From Darksidea phi (lineage: Eukaryota; Ascomycota; Dothideomycetes; Pleosporales; Lentitheciaceae), in contig JASJFT010000035.1 in NCBI GenBank assembly GCA_030770425.1, forward strand, positions 242,334-306,333: DNA of 64,000 bases. Reading direction: 5' to 3'. Numbering within the stretch: position 1 is the first letter of the stretch; each line of letters begins with the position of its first letter. Shown here in pieces: positions 47,501 through 56,599 of the stretch. Under the pieces are notes generated by a model. The model saw nothing but the letters and a program-made list of their open reading frames with translations, had not been told where the DNA came from and did not search any database. The translations under genes were made by a program, and so were the position numbers.

Positions 47501-48821
47501 CTTTGACGCTACCAGGGCCGTCGAAATCCTTGGTAGCACTCATCAAGGCAGATGTATCTCCCCTGACGGATTTTGAAGCATCGTCGGGCACGCTGGCGAT
47601 CAACTCCTTCAGAGCACCTCCCTTGTTCCTAGACCTGAACGACGGCTCCTCGGGAGCATCCTCACTAGCTTGTTGTTGAAAAACATTGGCGCCAAACAAA
47701 GATGACGCCTGCCGGATGGCCGCATGAGTTGCTTTCCGTGCCTTGGCGGACTGGCTGACCCGCTTTCCAGATGTGCCCGATGATCGGGTAGCAGTGGCTT
47801 TGGACTTCGTACCTTTCCGGCTTCCGCGAGACTTGGCCGACGGCAAGGCTGACGACTGCTCTTGTGAGCCTTCAGATCCTTTACGTTTCTTCCTAGGCAA
47901 GTCGGGTTCGGCATCGAGGGCGACCCTCATGCTTTCAAGCTCGGCTTCTTGAATAGAGACATGTTTTTGCGCCTTGCGAGGCATAGCAGGACGCCTGTGT
48001 TCGCCTAAGAAAGCTGACTGGTCGAGATCGGTAACATCATCGTCCAGTTCGTTCTGTTCGCGGTTGTTGCTCGGGCCGTGAATGTCAGGAAAGAGATCGG
48101 ATGCGCCGTCATCTTCCTTGGCCTTCTGCTGATCACGCTTCTTCTTCTCCCTGCGAGCCCTCTCCTTTGCCTGAATCCTCATCCACTCTACATCTTCGCG
48201 AAAGCTAAGTTTGCCGTGCCTGAGCTTGATCTGATCGTATTTTCGCTTTTGCTTCTGGTACTCCGCACTGGCCATCTTGTCGGCTCTCTCATATTGATCT
48301 GTCGTTTCTGCCTGTATGGAGCTATGGCGTCCGGTTCCGAACGACTGGGCTGCTTCAAGGTAGGTCTCATCATCTGGCATTGGCTGATATGGATGCTGCG
48401 GTCTGCTTGCCGCAGTCTTGCTCTGCTTGAGTTTTTCTTGCAGGTCGCGAATCTTGGCGAAAGTGGAGAGCGGAGGACGAGTGGTCGGACGGGTAATCGG
48501 GCGGGGAGTGAGAAGAGGAGGTGGTGGTCGCATTCTAGATGGCGCTGGTCGCGTTGTAGCCGGGGTAAGTGAGCGCTCCTCTGGAATAAACAGGCTCGAT
48601 TCTTCCTGAGATTGTGACATGAGAATATGCTCCTGCTCATGAGGCTGAACCTGAGCTTCATTTGCGACTTCTTGGGTCTCGCCCTGGACATACTCCAGGA
48701 CTTGGTCATGATCCTGGGTCCCGCCCTGAGGGTCATCCATAACATCTCCATGATCTTGTGCTTTGGCTGGGAGAGTGTTATGAATCTCCTGCAATTGTGC
48801 CTCATCTGGGACATCCTCCAT
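44567..48821 (-). CDS. SNF2-family helicase with RING finger (Rad5/Rad16/Uls1 group)
   Basis: Ten exons: 48821-47357, 47255-46898, 46840-46514, 46456-46325, 46256-45420, 45373-45322, 45205-45103, 45047-44816, 44766-44747, 44691-44567; 1216 aa. The frame extends upstream to a TAA at about 48909, but its only earlier start-like codon is TTG, so the first ATG at 48821 is used. The N-terminal 450 residues are acidic and charged. Helicase motifs: MADQMGLGK (Walker A, about 487-490), LITQWGREIELH, VVLDEAQAIKN (DEAQ, 614-617), WALSGTPIMN, LLASLRCGGL|GLNLTMA and FRVFRFGQ-type motif VI. A C3HC4 RING (about 906-951; CGSC...CGHLLCSPC...CKGC) interrupts the two lobes, the mark of the Rad5/Rad16/Uls1 group. 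No HIRAN domain was noticed, so Rad5 itself is doubtful. It probably acts as ATP-driven remodeller and ubiquitin ligase on chromatin. Confidence 0.88.
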
Positions 48822-48907
48822 AGTCTCGTCAGTCGGCTGCTCCTCTTGAGAATCGAAAGTAGTGGAGTGGGGTGTAGGAGAAAGCAAGGAAGTAGGCCGG
48901 AGGGGGG

Positions 48908-48915
48908 CTTATATA
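48908..48915 (-). promoter_or_regulatory. TATA box of the SNF2/RING gene
   Basis: The minus strand reads TATATAAG at this position, 87-94 bp before the ATG at 48821, followed by a pyrimidine-rich stretch where transcription probably starts. Confidence 0.45.
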
Positions 48916-49040
48916 GAGGTTGTCGCAGAGGGGCGGGAGAGGTCATGCGCTGTGGGCGTTGAAGTGAGAGAGCGTTATGAGCGTTGAAATGAGAGAGGAA
49001 GGTTACGGGCGGGCAGAGCCATCATACTTTTTAGAAGAGT

Positions 49041-49240
49041 AATTGGTTTAGATTTGTATAGTGGGAGTCTTTTTTGTAAGGTCCGTACGAAATATAGTAG
49101 ACGATTGTATAGTAGAGGTACTATACCTATACCTTATACACGATAATAGAGCTATAGAGTTATATATAGTACGACGAGGTAATATTTTAAATATCGAATA
49201 TTAAGGAGACAAGTAATAATGTATACTACCGAACCGGAGA
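49041..49240 (+). repeat. Dispersed repeat, copy A (RIP-mutated)
   Basis: About 200 bp align along their whole length with 60239-60447 in the same orientation. Shared blocks include gtgggagtc, gtaaggtccg and ccttatacacgataatagag. Where the copies differ, copy A nearly always has T for C or A for G (cacag to tatag, cccacacc to cctatacc), mainly at CpA/TpG. A gap of about ten bases and a few small indels also occur. No coding potential remains. Confidence 0.85.
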
Positions 49241-49550
49241 CCAAGTGCGAGGCAATTGGAATCTGTCAACCTATCGCTCTTTCTTGAACTAAACATCTAG
49301 GCATGCACATGTGTACCCCCATGCACCTAAAAACAGAAGATGTACCGACAATTGATGTTAAGCTTCTCCTCCACTCCACGGCCTCGTCGCTCTATATATG
49401 TGCTGACAAAGCGCCCGATCTGGCAAAGCGATGTTCAAGAGCATCACGTGAGACCGCCCGCGCGCCGTCGATCGCGTCGCAGCAAAGCGCGCCGTTCACA
49501 TCTCAGCGCTCTCCGATGCCCCTCTATCTTCCTTGACTCCGAAACTCGAC

Positions 49551-51037
49551 ATGGACCTCTCGAACGATCTCCCCGACTCAACAGACTGGATAGCGACATC
49601 ATTGCCTGCGTTCGAACCACTCGAAGCGGCCCTCCGCTGCGAAGTGTGCAAAGAATTCTACCACAACCCCGTCATCACGTCGTGTTCGCACACTTTCTGC
49701 TCGCTATGTATACGACGGTGCATAGGAGTGGACGGGAAATGTCCTGCGTGTAAAAGCGCGTGTCAAGCAGACAAACTGATGCCTAATATCGCAGTACGAG
49801 AGGTGGCAGCGAAATTCCAAGAGGCTAGGTCGAAGGCGCTAGAAGTGGCACGAAAGGATAAAGAGGACGAGGACGGGCTTGTGGGCGGTAGGAAGAGGAA
49901 GCTTGCAGAGGCAGAACTGGAAGAGGAGGAGCCAACCAGACAGACGAGATCGAGGCAAACAAGGAGGAGTACGAGGCGGGGTGAGACGACCGGGGCGGAT
50001 GATGCACCCTTCATCATCCCAGATAGTGAGGAGGAGAAAGACGATGACTATTTGCCGGAAGGAATGGCAAAGTGTCCTATCTGTCAGGAGGCTATGAAGG
50101 CGCACCTCGTCTTTGATCATGTCAATACCTGTACAGGGAAGAGCAGCCGGAGTCGCAGTACGCGGTCAAGGTAGGTGTCCATAGTATCGCTAGATCCACT
50201 GAACGCTAAGGGAACCTTCCTAGCAAATCGTCTAGTAAAACGCCCACCTTCTCCACGGCGCTACAAAACCGACCGAAAGACCCTACACCCCCGGCCTTGC
50301 GGTTATCGGGCCTGAATTACGCTATGCTCACAGAATCCGCGCTAAAGAAGAAATTAAGAGACCTTGGAATTTCTAGTACAGGTCCTAAACCTTTGTTGAT
50401 CAGACGACATCAAGAATGGCTGAACATATTCAACTCGAATTGCGATGCGTCAGACATGGTCAGAAAATCGAAGCGCGAAATGTTGAGAGAATTGGATGAA
50501 TGGGAACGGACGCAGGGCGGGAACGCAAACACGAAAGAATCATATGTCATGAGAAAAGACTTTGATGGGCAAGGCCATGCTACGGCACACAAGAGCCAAT
50601 TCGACGACCTAATTGCAAATGCACGGAGACGGGCCAAGGCCACACCAAAGTCTGAACCTGAGGGGAAGACGAATGGGGAGCCTATAGGACACCCACAGCA
50701 GCAACCACACGTGGTTCAGAGCACCACGAACCAAGCGCCACCCCCACCAGCAGCCCAACCGGTTTCAGAGGTGCCTCGCCCATACGAACACAACGAAGCC
50801 GCACTATCAAGCGTTAGAGCAAAAGTTGAAGAAGCGAACCACGCAGATTCTGCGATCCCGCCGCTAGATCGCGGAATGTCAAACGCGAACGCAAGGACAG
50901 TGAAAGAGGCGCAAGCGGACGAAGAGACCTCCCTAGGGTTTCAGGATCCTTTTGGAAATCCGAGCCGGAAGGTTCCCATGTTTTCGCTACCGGCGGAACC
51001 AGTTTGTGATGTGGACAGCTCGACTGTTACTCAATAG
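49551..51037 (+). CDS. RAD18: RAD18, E3 ubiquitin ligase of post-replication repair
   Basis: Two exons: 49551-50170 and 50224-51037; one 53-bp intron; 477 aa. The start is the ATG at 49551 (MDLSNDLPDSTDW, the usual Rad18 opening); the frame six codons earlier begins with TTG only. Domains in order: RING finger (about 27-70; CEVCKEFYHNPVITSCSHTFCSLCIRR...CPACKSAC), a Glu/Arg-rich linker, a UBZ4-type zinc finger (about 177-197; CPICQEAMKAHLVFDHVNTC), and a SAP domain just after the splice (about 245-280; LTESALKKKLRDLGISSTGPKPLLIRRHQEW) followed by the Rad6-binding region. With Rad6 it mono-ubiquitinates PCNA at stalled forks. It is head-to-head with the SNF2/RING gene of the Rad5-like group. 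Confidence 0.94.
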
Positions 51038-51579
51038 TTGGTGTATGCCTTTTGAGACGTGCTTAATATCAGCGTTTGGTTGCGCGTGCGCTTATTGACG
51101 TATTTTTGTGCTCTTGACGGGCGGTCTAAAGTCCGACTTTTTGTGCCTTATTCCATGCTCTTTCACGCGATATCCCGCTGTTACTGATATACTCTAGGCA
51201 TGCGAAGGTCTTTCGGCAGAACTTTGGTCTGGGTCAAGTATGGTGGCTCGCTTTCCTACGCTACCATCCTACGCACCCAATGTCCAAGAAATTTGTTCCT
51301 TGTGGTCCTGATGCCTAAGGCTATACATGGTTGGCCCTCTTCGGTACCCTAATCCAGCCTTTACATGATTCCCACACACCAGCTTAAGAGTTCATGTCGT
51401 CTTACCTGCTATTGTCCCAATTTCGTCCATCATGTACACATGCTACATATCTCTTATCATTCGACGCTCTTGACTTTACGTCCATTCCCCTTGCATATTA
51501 GCCTGGCGGACTCTAGACTGCTTATCCAACTACAACGCTCTCGTCTACTTCAAGCTCCTACGAATATCTATATGTGGAT
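51038..51579. other. Intergenic, 542 bp
   Basis: 3' flank of RAD18 and upstream region of the orphan gene. Nothing recognisable. Confidence 0.5.
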
Positions 51580-53691
51580 ATGGAATCGCAATCGTCTCAG
51601 CAGAACTTCGAGCGGAAAACAGTGTCGAAAGCAAACGGGAGTATTACTACGCACTCATCTCCACCCGTGTTAAATATGCAGTCAAGAGCTGCCTTTCAGC
51701 AAATCCAAAAGCGGACCGGAATTCGAGAGGCAGCACCGAAGGATGGAGAGGATAGGTACCCACGACTCACCGGCAGAGTCAACGCAATCGCAGAGCAGAC
51801 AGCGTCACCATCAGCGCCTAGATTGCGTCCTTCACCACCACCTTCAGGCATTAAGGAGCCGGAGTTAGAGCCGCTTTCGCCGCCTCTTACATTGTCTAGA
51901 CATGCCTCTTCCGCGATCTATACACCCATTTCACGACCAGCATCACCTACACTGACGTCTTCCCCTATTCCGGCCTCTCTATTTAGTGTGACTACTCAAG
52001 AAGCGTGCACATACTACACCATTCTCCCCCACCACACTCCTCACCCCGCAGCGGCCTCCGATCAAGTAGGGAAATACCCCAGCTCCAACAGCGAACCCAG
52101 ATGTCTGACTCTCTTTCAGGACCTGTATCCGAGACACCTTTCCCAGGTCCCTGCTGGCAGAACCTTATCTGGCTTGGAGAGCTATACGGAGAGTTTATGC
52201 GGCTCCCCTATCCCAACTGTTGAATCGTCAGCACATGAGGGAGGGACCTACACTCCTAAAGCCCAGGGCTGTACGTTGAGGAGAGCTCGTGGTCAAAGAA
52301 TCGATTTTTCTAATGCCACTAAAGACGAACAGTGTAAACAGGGTCTTGCTCCTACCCATCCTAGCCCAAATCAAGTATCCAATGACATTAACGTGCCTCG
52401 GACGTGTCAATGGGTGCATGAAGCATCCCCACGGCAGATTCCTGAAACGCAGCAGTTGCAAAGGCAGTTCGAGGATGTTAGGTATCGGGGGCGGAAGTAT
52501 CATCAACAGCAACCCCCAGTCGATCGCCCTCAAGAGCAGACTACAACAGAGCAGTATCTCTCAGCTCAACGCCACGACATCTTGAACAGGTTGGGCAACA
52601 ACACCCTCCCTCGAAATGATACACGAACGCCTATACCTGATCCGCGGGCCGCTCAATTTAGAACGTGCCCTGGGGACATGTGGGTTGCGATGCCTCAACC
52701 TCGAACTCACATTTCCACTAGCTATATTGCTCAAGCACTTGAGCGGGACTCTAAGGTTAAGGACTTAGTTACGATCAGTCGCGCTTTATCTGAAAAAAGA
52801 TCTGGTACCACACAGCTTACGGGACCAAATACTCCGAGGGGCGCTACAGGGAGCCGGAAAGATAGTGTCAGAACGCAGGAAATGGATCTGCAGGCTGACG
52901 TTGCAATGAGGCTCGGTCAACCTGCTGTAGACTTTCACAAGTATCAGCGCGGCGTAACTCAGGTTACAGAGCAGAAAATGCAAGTCGAGCACACCGAACT
53001 ACTTCAGCGCGCTGGAACAATATCTCCATCTGATAGCTATTATACCGCAGCCTCTGTAATGGAGTCATTATATAATGATATTTATATCGCCGAACCGGAT
53101 ACGACCACTGAGCATGAACCCGTTACAGAGCAAGGAGTCCAAGTCCAACCCAAAGAAGAAGAACCAACCACACGCCGCTCATCCGGTAGCAACAACTCGC
53201 GCAAATCCAGGTTCCGCGAAATGATGGATATGGATGGACCGACATTGTATGCTGCTCAGCTTGTCATTCCGCATCCGCAAGTAGATCAGGACGATGGAAG
53301 TTCGGTACGGGTTAGGGCTATCCGGAGGCCTACGCCGCATCCGCATGGTCATCAAATGGGGCAACAGGAGATGCAGATGGAGACTGGCGTTGTTTCTGTC
53401 TCGAACCCTCACCAACCCTTTCCAAGCGCGCAACTTCAGCCTCAGCCTCCTGTCCAGAATCGGTGCATAGTAAAGCGCGGCCTGCACAAATGCACCGACA
53501 AAGTGGAGGCTTGGAAAGATAAGCTACGACAGGACGAGGCGGCAAGACAACGCTTCCCGCCAATAAGGACGAGGTGGGTGAAGGCAATGGAGAAGTTGCA
53601 TATAAGAAGGAAGCCTAATCGTAGATTCTATTGGAATTTTAGTGCGGGCCAGGATGGGGAAAGGGGGTTGATGCATAAGAGCTCTAGGTAG
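51580..53691 (+). CDS. Orphan low-complexity protein, 703 aa
   Basis: One long uninterrupted frame. The frame's first start-like codon (51574) is GTG, so the ATG at 51580 is used (MESQSSQQNFERK). The protein is rich in Pro, Ser, Thr and Gln through most of its length and predicted to be largely disordered; no signal peptide, membrane helix, zinc cluster or catalytic motif is visible. The last 75 residues are basic and more structured (KCTDKVEAWKDKLRQDEAARQRF, TRWVKAMEKLHIRRKPNRRFYW) and look like the conserved part. I do not recognise a family. A 703-codon open frame in DNA of normal composition is strong evidence for a real gene. Confidence 0.7.
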   Translation: MESQSSQQNFERKTVSKANGSITTHSSPPVLNMQSRAAFQQIQKRTGIREAAPKDGEDRYPRLTGRVNAIAEQTASPSAPRLRPSPPPSGIKEPELEPLSPPLTLSRHASSAIYTPISRPASPTLTSSPIPASLFSVTTQEACTYYTILPHHTPHPAAASDQVGKYPSSNSEPRCLTLFQDLYPRHLSQVPAGRTLSGLESYTESLCGSPIPTVESSAHEGGTYTPKAQGCTLRRARGQRIDFSNATKDEQCKQGLAPTHPSPNQVSNDINVPRTCQWVHEASPRQIPETQQLQRQFEDVRYRGRKYHQQQPPVDRPQEQTTTEQYLSAQRHDILNRLGNNTLPRNDTRTPIPDPRAAQFRTCPGDMWVAMPQPRTHISTSYIAQALERDSKVKDLVTISRALSEKRSGTTQLTGPNTPRGATGSRKDSVRTQEMDLQADVAMRLGQPAVDFHKYQRGVTQVTEQKMQVEHTELLQRAGTISPSDSYYTAASVMESLYNDIYIAEPDTTTEHEPVTEQGVQVQPKEEEPTTRRSSGSNNSRKSRFREMMDMDGPTLYAAQLVIPHPQVDQDDGSSVRVRAIRRPTPHPHGHQMGQQEMQMETGVVSVSNPHQPFPSAQLQPQPPVQNRCIVKRGLHKCTDKVEAWKDKLRQDEAARQRFPPIRTRWVKAMEKLHIRRKPNRRFYWNFSAGQDGERGLMHKSSR

Positions 53692-54128
53692 AGGGAGAGG
53701 GGGTCAATGGGTGTTGAACCCCTTCGATGTTGGGAGATACTGTAATAACTGGGGGAGGCTTAAATCATGTATACTAGTGTCGGTGTTTGGTAGGAATGGC
53801 ATTGGAAGCGAAGGTATCAACGTTCGTGATATGACTATGCATGGAAAGCGTCTAACGTTGGACTTTTACATATGCCGAGTTTTTTTATATCGCTCTGCGA
53901 TATATATCAATTTACCAATGGCCGCCCCACCTTTGTTCTAAATTATACGAATGCTTCAATGTGCCTCCTTGTAAGTTACGGAGCACTTGAATCCCAAGCG
54001 ACGTTCGACTTTCGCAAAACGCTATGATGAGCGACAGGCTGTCGGTCCTAAGCATAAGAAAATGAACTTCAACTCTTTTGCTATTAGTCTAAAACCTACT
54101 ACCTTCTCTTCTAATGAAATAATGAAGA
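53692..54128. other. Intergenic, 437 bp
   Basis: 3' flank of the orphan gene up to the pseudogene. AT-rich patches occur around 53870-53950; no gene. Confidence 0.45.
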
Positions 54129-55292
54129 CTATCCCAAGTGAGGAAAGCAGTTCGCCCAGATCGGTGTATGGAAAACCCCTGGCACCCCGTGTAATAAACT
54201 TCAAAACCTCTCCCACAGGAGATATACCCTAGCCACAGTATACAAGAAATTAGGTATTAGAAAGGGTACTTCCACTAATAGGAAGCGCCCCAGATACCGA
54301 CCGCCGAACAAGGCGGAGTGGGCTTTGATCCAATGCAAATTGGGTCTTCGCGCTACCGACATCCTGAGAAAGGAAAACTGATGGAATGGTAGCTCCAACA
54401 CGATGTATGCCACACCATAGCCCATAGCGCCGAGGGAATAGGCGCGCCAGAGGATGACTTCGGCGTGGTTATTGAAAGGCGCATCCAGGGCGAGCGCATG
54501 CAAGCCGCCGTATAAGGCGTTACCGACGAGAGGGATTATCCATATGATCAGTTCATTCCCATGGCTGGCGTTTGGGAAATTTGCCCGTAGGTTCTTCGAG
54601 CAGCGAGGATCCGAACCTGAAAAACGAGACTCTAGCCAAAGGAGCGGCAAGTCCCCAACGCGTGACGTCTACAAAATGGAGTACTAAAGGCGCTGCAGAC
54701 CGACTCGTGAAACCAGTGCCTGAGAGCTTTTCACCTAGTAGAAGCGTTATTGGGCCACTTGCTTCCAAGAGGATGTCTGTGCTAGAGTTGGTGTTGTCCT
54801 CGGGCACTTGCTTGTCCGTCCCGCTCTCGTTGCTTCCGGAGTGATCCGCGGGATCAAGATAGAACAGTGCCAAGATAGAACAGTGCCAAGATCGTGTGTG
54901 CAGAATTACCGTGGAGTAGTACTGGCTGAGAGACGTCTAGCAGTTCATGCCTCCAAAGGACGCGCGAGTAAAGCGCATAGGCAACGGGCGAAGGTATTGG
55001 ACAAAAAAAAAGCCGCTTAGCAATCCGATGTGCATGCAAGAAGCGTAAGTCCTCTTACGAGCTTTTGCAAAACGCGGTATGCACTGTACCATGAACCACA
55101 GCGCTTGCACGCATACGAGAGTTTTTGCAAGAGCATTCGACTTGGCTCCTGTCGCTGATAGCATCCATTGTAAAGTCTGAAAAGAGCCCGGAATCGAAAT
55201 CGGAATCGTATGTCTTATCTACAAGCGGCGGGCCCAAGTACCACACTCGGTTTTCCTTATCTGGAAGGTACTGGAGCGACCATTGTTGAGAT
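54129..55292 (-). pseudogene. Broken copy of a fungal multi-pass membrane protein gene
   Basis: Segments of one protein family appear in order but in changing frames. Near 55290-55150: QWSLQYLPDKENRVWYLGPP. At 55150-55060: ALAKTLVCVQALWFMVQCIPR. At 55015-54890: VAYALYSRVLWRHELLDVSQPVLLHG. At 54870-54570: ALFYLDPADHS and RWGLAAPLARVSF. At 54560-54200: WIIPLVGNALYGGLHALALDAPF and ILWRAYSLG. The end at 54190-54129 is GVFHTPIWANCFPHLG before the stop. Family copies I remember read this way in one frame. Breaks lie near 55150, at or near a nine-T run (about 55002-55010), at a 16-bp tandem duplication (54856-54892), near 54570 and near 54195. A 43-bp intron-like gap (55016-55058) may be original. 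The family function is unknown. Confidence 0.75.
54856..54892 (-). repeat. 16-bp tandem duplication inside the pseudogene
   Basis: The unit aagatagaacagtgcc occurs at 54856-54871 and again at 54872-54887, followed by aagat of a third start. Because 16 is not a multiple of three it shifts frame and creates a TGA. With one unit removed the frame would run from ..HTILALFYL directly into DPADHS. Confidence 0.85.
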
Positions 55293-56599
55293 TAGGCTAG
55301 TTTTTCTCACGTCTTCTACTCGTCATTCGGCGCATCCCACCACATACGATAGCACACTGGCGAATGAGAATACATAACCAGCCTGATTTCCAGGCTATAT
55401 CAGCCAGTTGCCAAACTGTAGCGCAATGTTTCACGGACCTTTTCAATTCCAGCACTTCACACATCTGCTTGCCGTTCAGCAGGGCAGTGATATCCTCCAA
55501 CCCCTGGAGCGTCTTGACGACAGGCTCGTACAGGTTAAGGAGAGGGTCGGATAGTTGACCGAGAGGGTGGATCGTGGATTCCCGCGCATGGAGATACAGT
55601 AAGTGCCTAACCTGTGTCTCATCGCTCCGCTAGCCCGATACCCGCTAACCAAAGTATCAACTAGTAATCGAAACAACCAAGCCCACCTCGAGAATAGCCA
55701 CAACATCGCCGCCAGGATCGATGAAGGCCTTCTACCGCTGTACTCCCTCACCATGCTGGCTGAACCGCAGGCTCCACAGCCCATTACCGACTTTCCGAAG
55801 CGCTTGGAAAACATTGCCCGGCTGTCTGTCGCCGAACTCAACGAGTTGCTCCGGCACCTCGCCCTTTCGGCGATTGGAATAGTGGGCGCGAAGAGGACGA
55901 GGGTCAAGCGAGCCGTGGGAGGGGAGTTATTTACGGGCATACCAATAAGCCTATTCGAGTATGGTTTAATGTCACGGGCGGTGTTAAGTGGAGACCGGCG
56001 TCGTACCAACGTAATATAGAGATTTATATTGTCGGAGGGTATTATTATAGTATCTAATAACGTAAAACGTGAGCTCAGCCATCCTCGCAACCTCAGGTCA
56101 TTTGGTATTCACTATAAGTAGTTCGTCCCAATCGTCGACTACGGGTGTTAGATCGATCAAAACCGGCGGCGGGGTCTGTATAAGAAATATATAAATACAA
56201 TCGTATACAAAATTGGTCTGATTAATCTTCTGGGCGGTATAGCAATATCGAGTTACGATCTTAGGAACTTAAAAGTCTACGAGCTAAAATACCAAAATAG
56301 TACTGATGAAATGAGTTACTAGTATCAGTACGGCTCCTTCGGCACCGAAAAGCTCTTTATTTCTATGGCCAAGGGCACTACTATAGGTTAATGCGGAGCT
56401 AGAGCTTTACCGAGTAAGCGTTACTCGAATAGATTTATTGGTATGCCCTCAACAACTTTCTAGTGGGAGGATAGGTGGCCTACTCGAAGGCTTAGATCCT
56501 TCTAACCCCTCACCCATTCCGCTAAACTGTGCTAAGAAGATTCGCCTATAAATGCCTGCATCAAACTGTACCGTTCATGTTTCGTCTCCTACACCCTAG
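55293..56599. other. Degenerate and AT-rich intergenic DNA, 1.3 kb
   Basis: 55293-56030 has normal composition. A plus-strand frame (55603-56019) opens with GTG and contains a helix-like segment (RLSVAELNELLRHLALSAIG) vaguely like a SAP motif, but lacks a start and a supported upstream exon. It may be a gene remnant. 56030-56480 is AT-rich, with many TpA and stop-rich frames, typical of RIP-worn repeat DNA. Confidence 0.45.

Larger units (their letters stand above)
48822..49550. promoter_or_regulatory. Divergent upstream region of SNF2/RING and RAD18, with inserted repeat
   Basis: 729 bp lie between the two start codons. The SNF2 side has a TATA box. The middle (49041-49240) is an AT-rich repeat copy, leaving about 300 bp of ordinary DNA before RAD18. 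Confidence 0.5.

Noticed and set aside
55603..56019. Possible SAP-like protein
   Set aside because: Opens with GTG; no supported upstream exon; similarity to SAP is only one helix.
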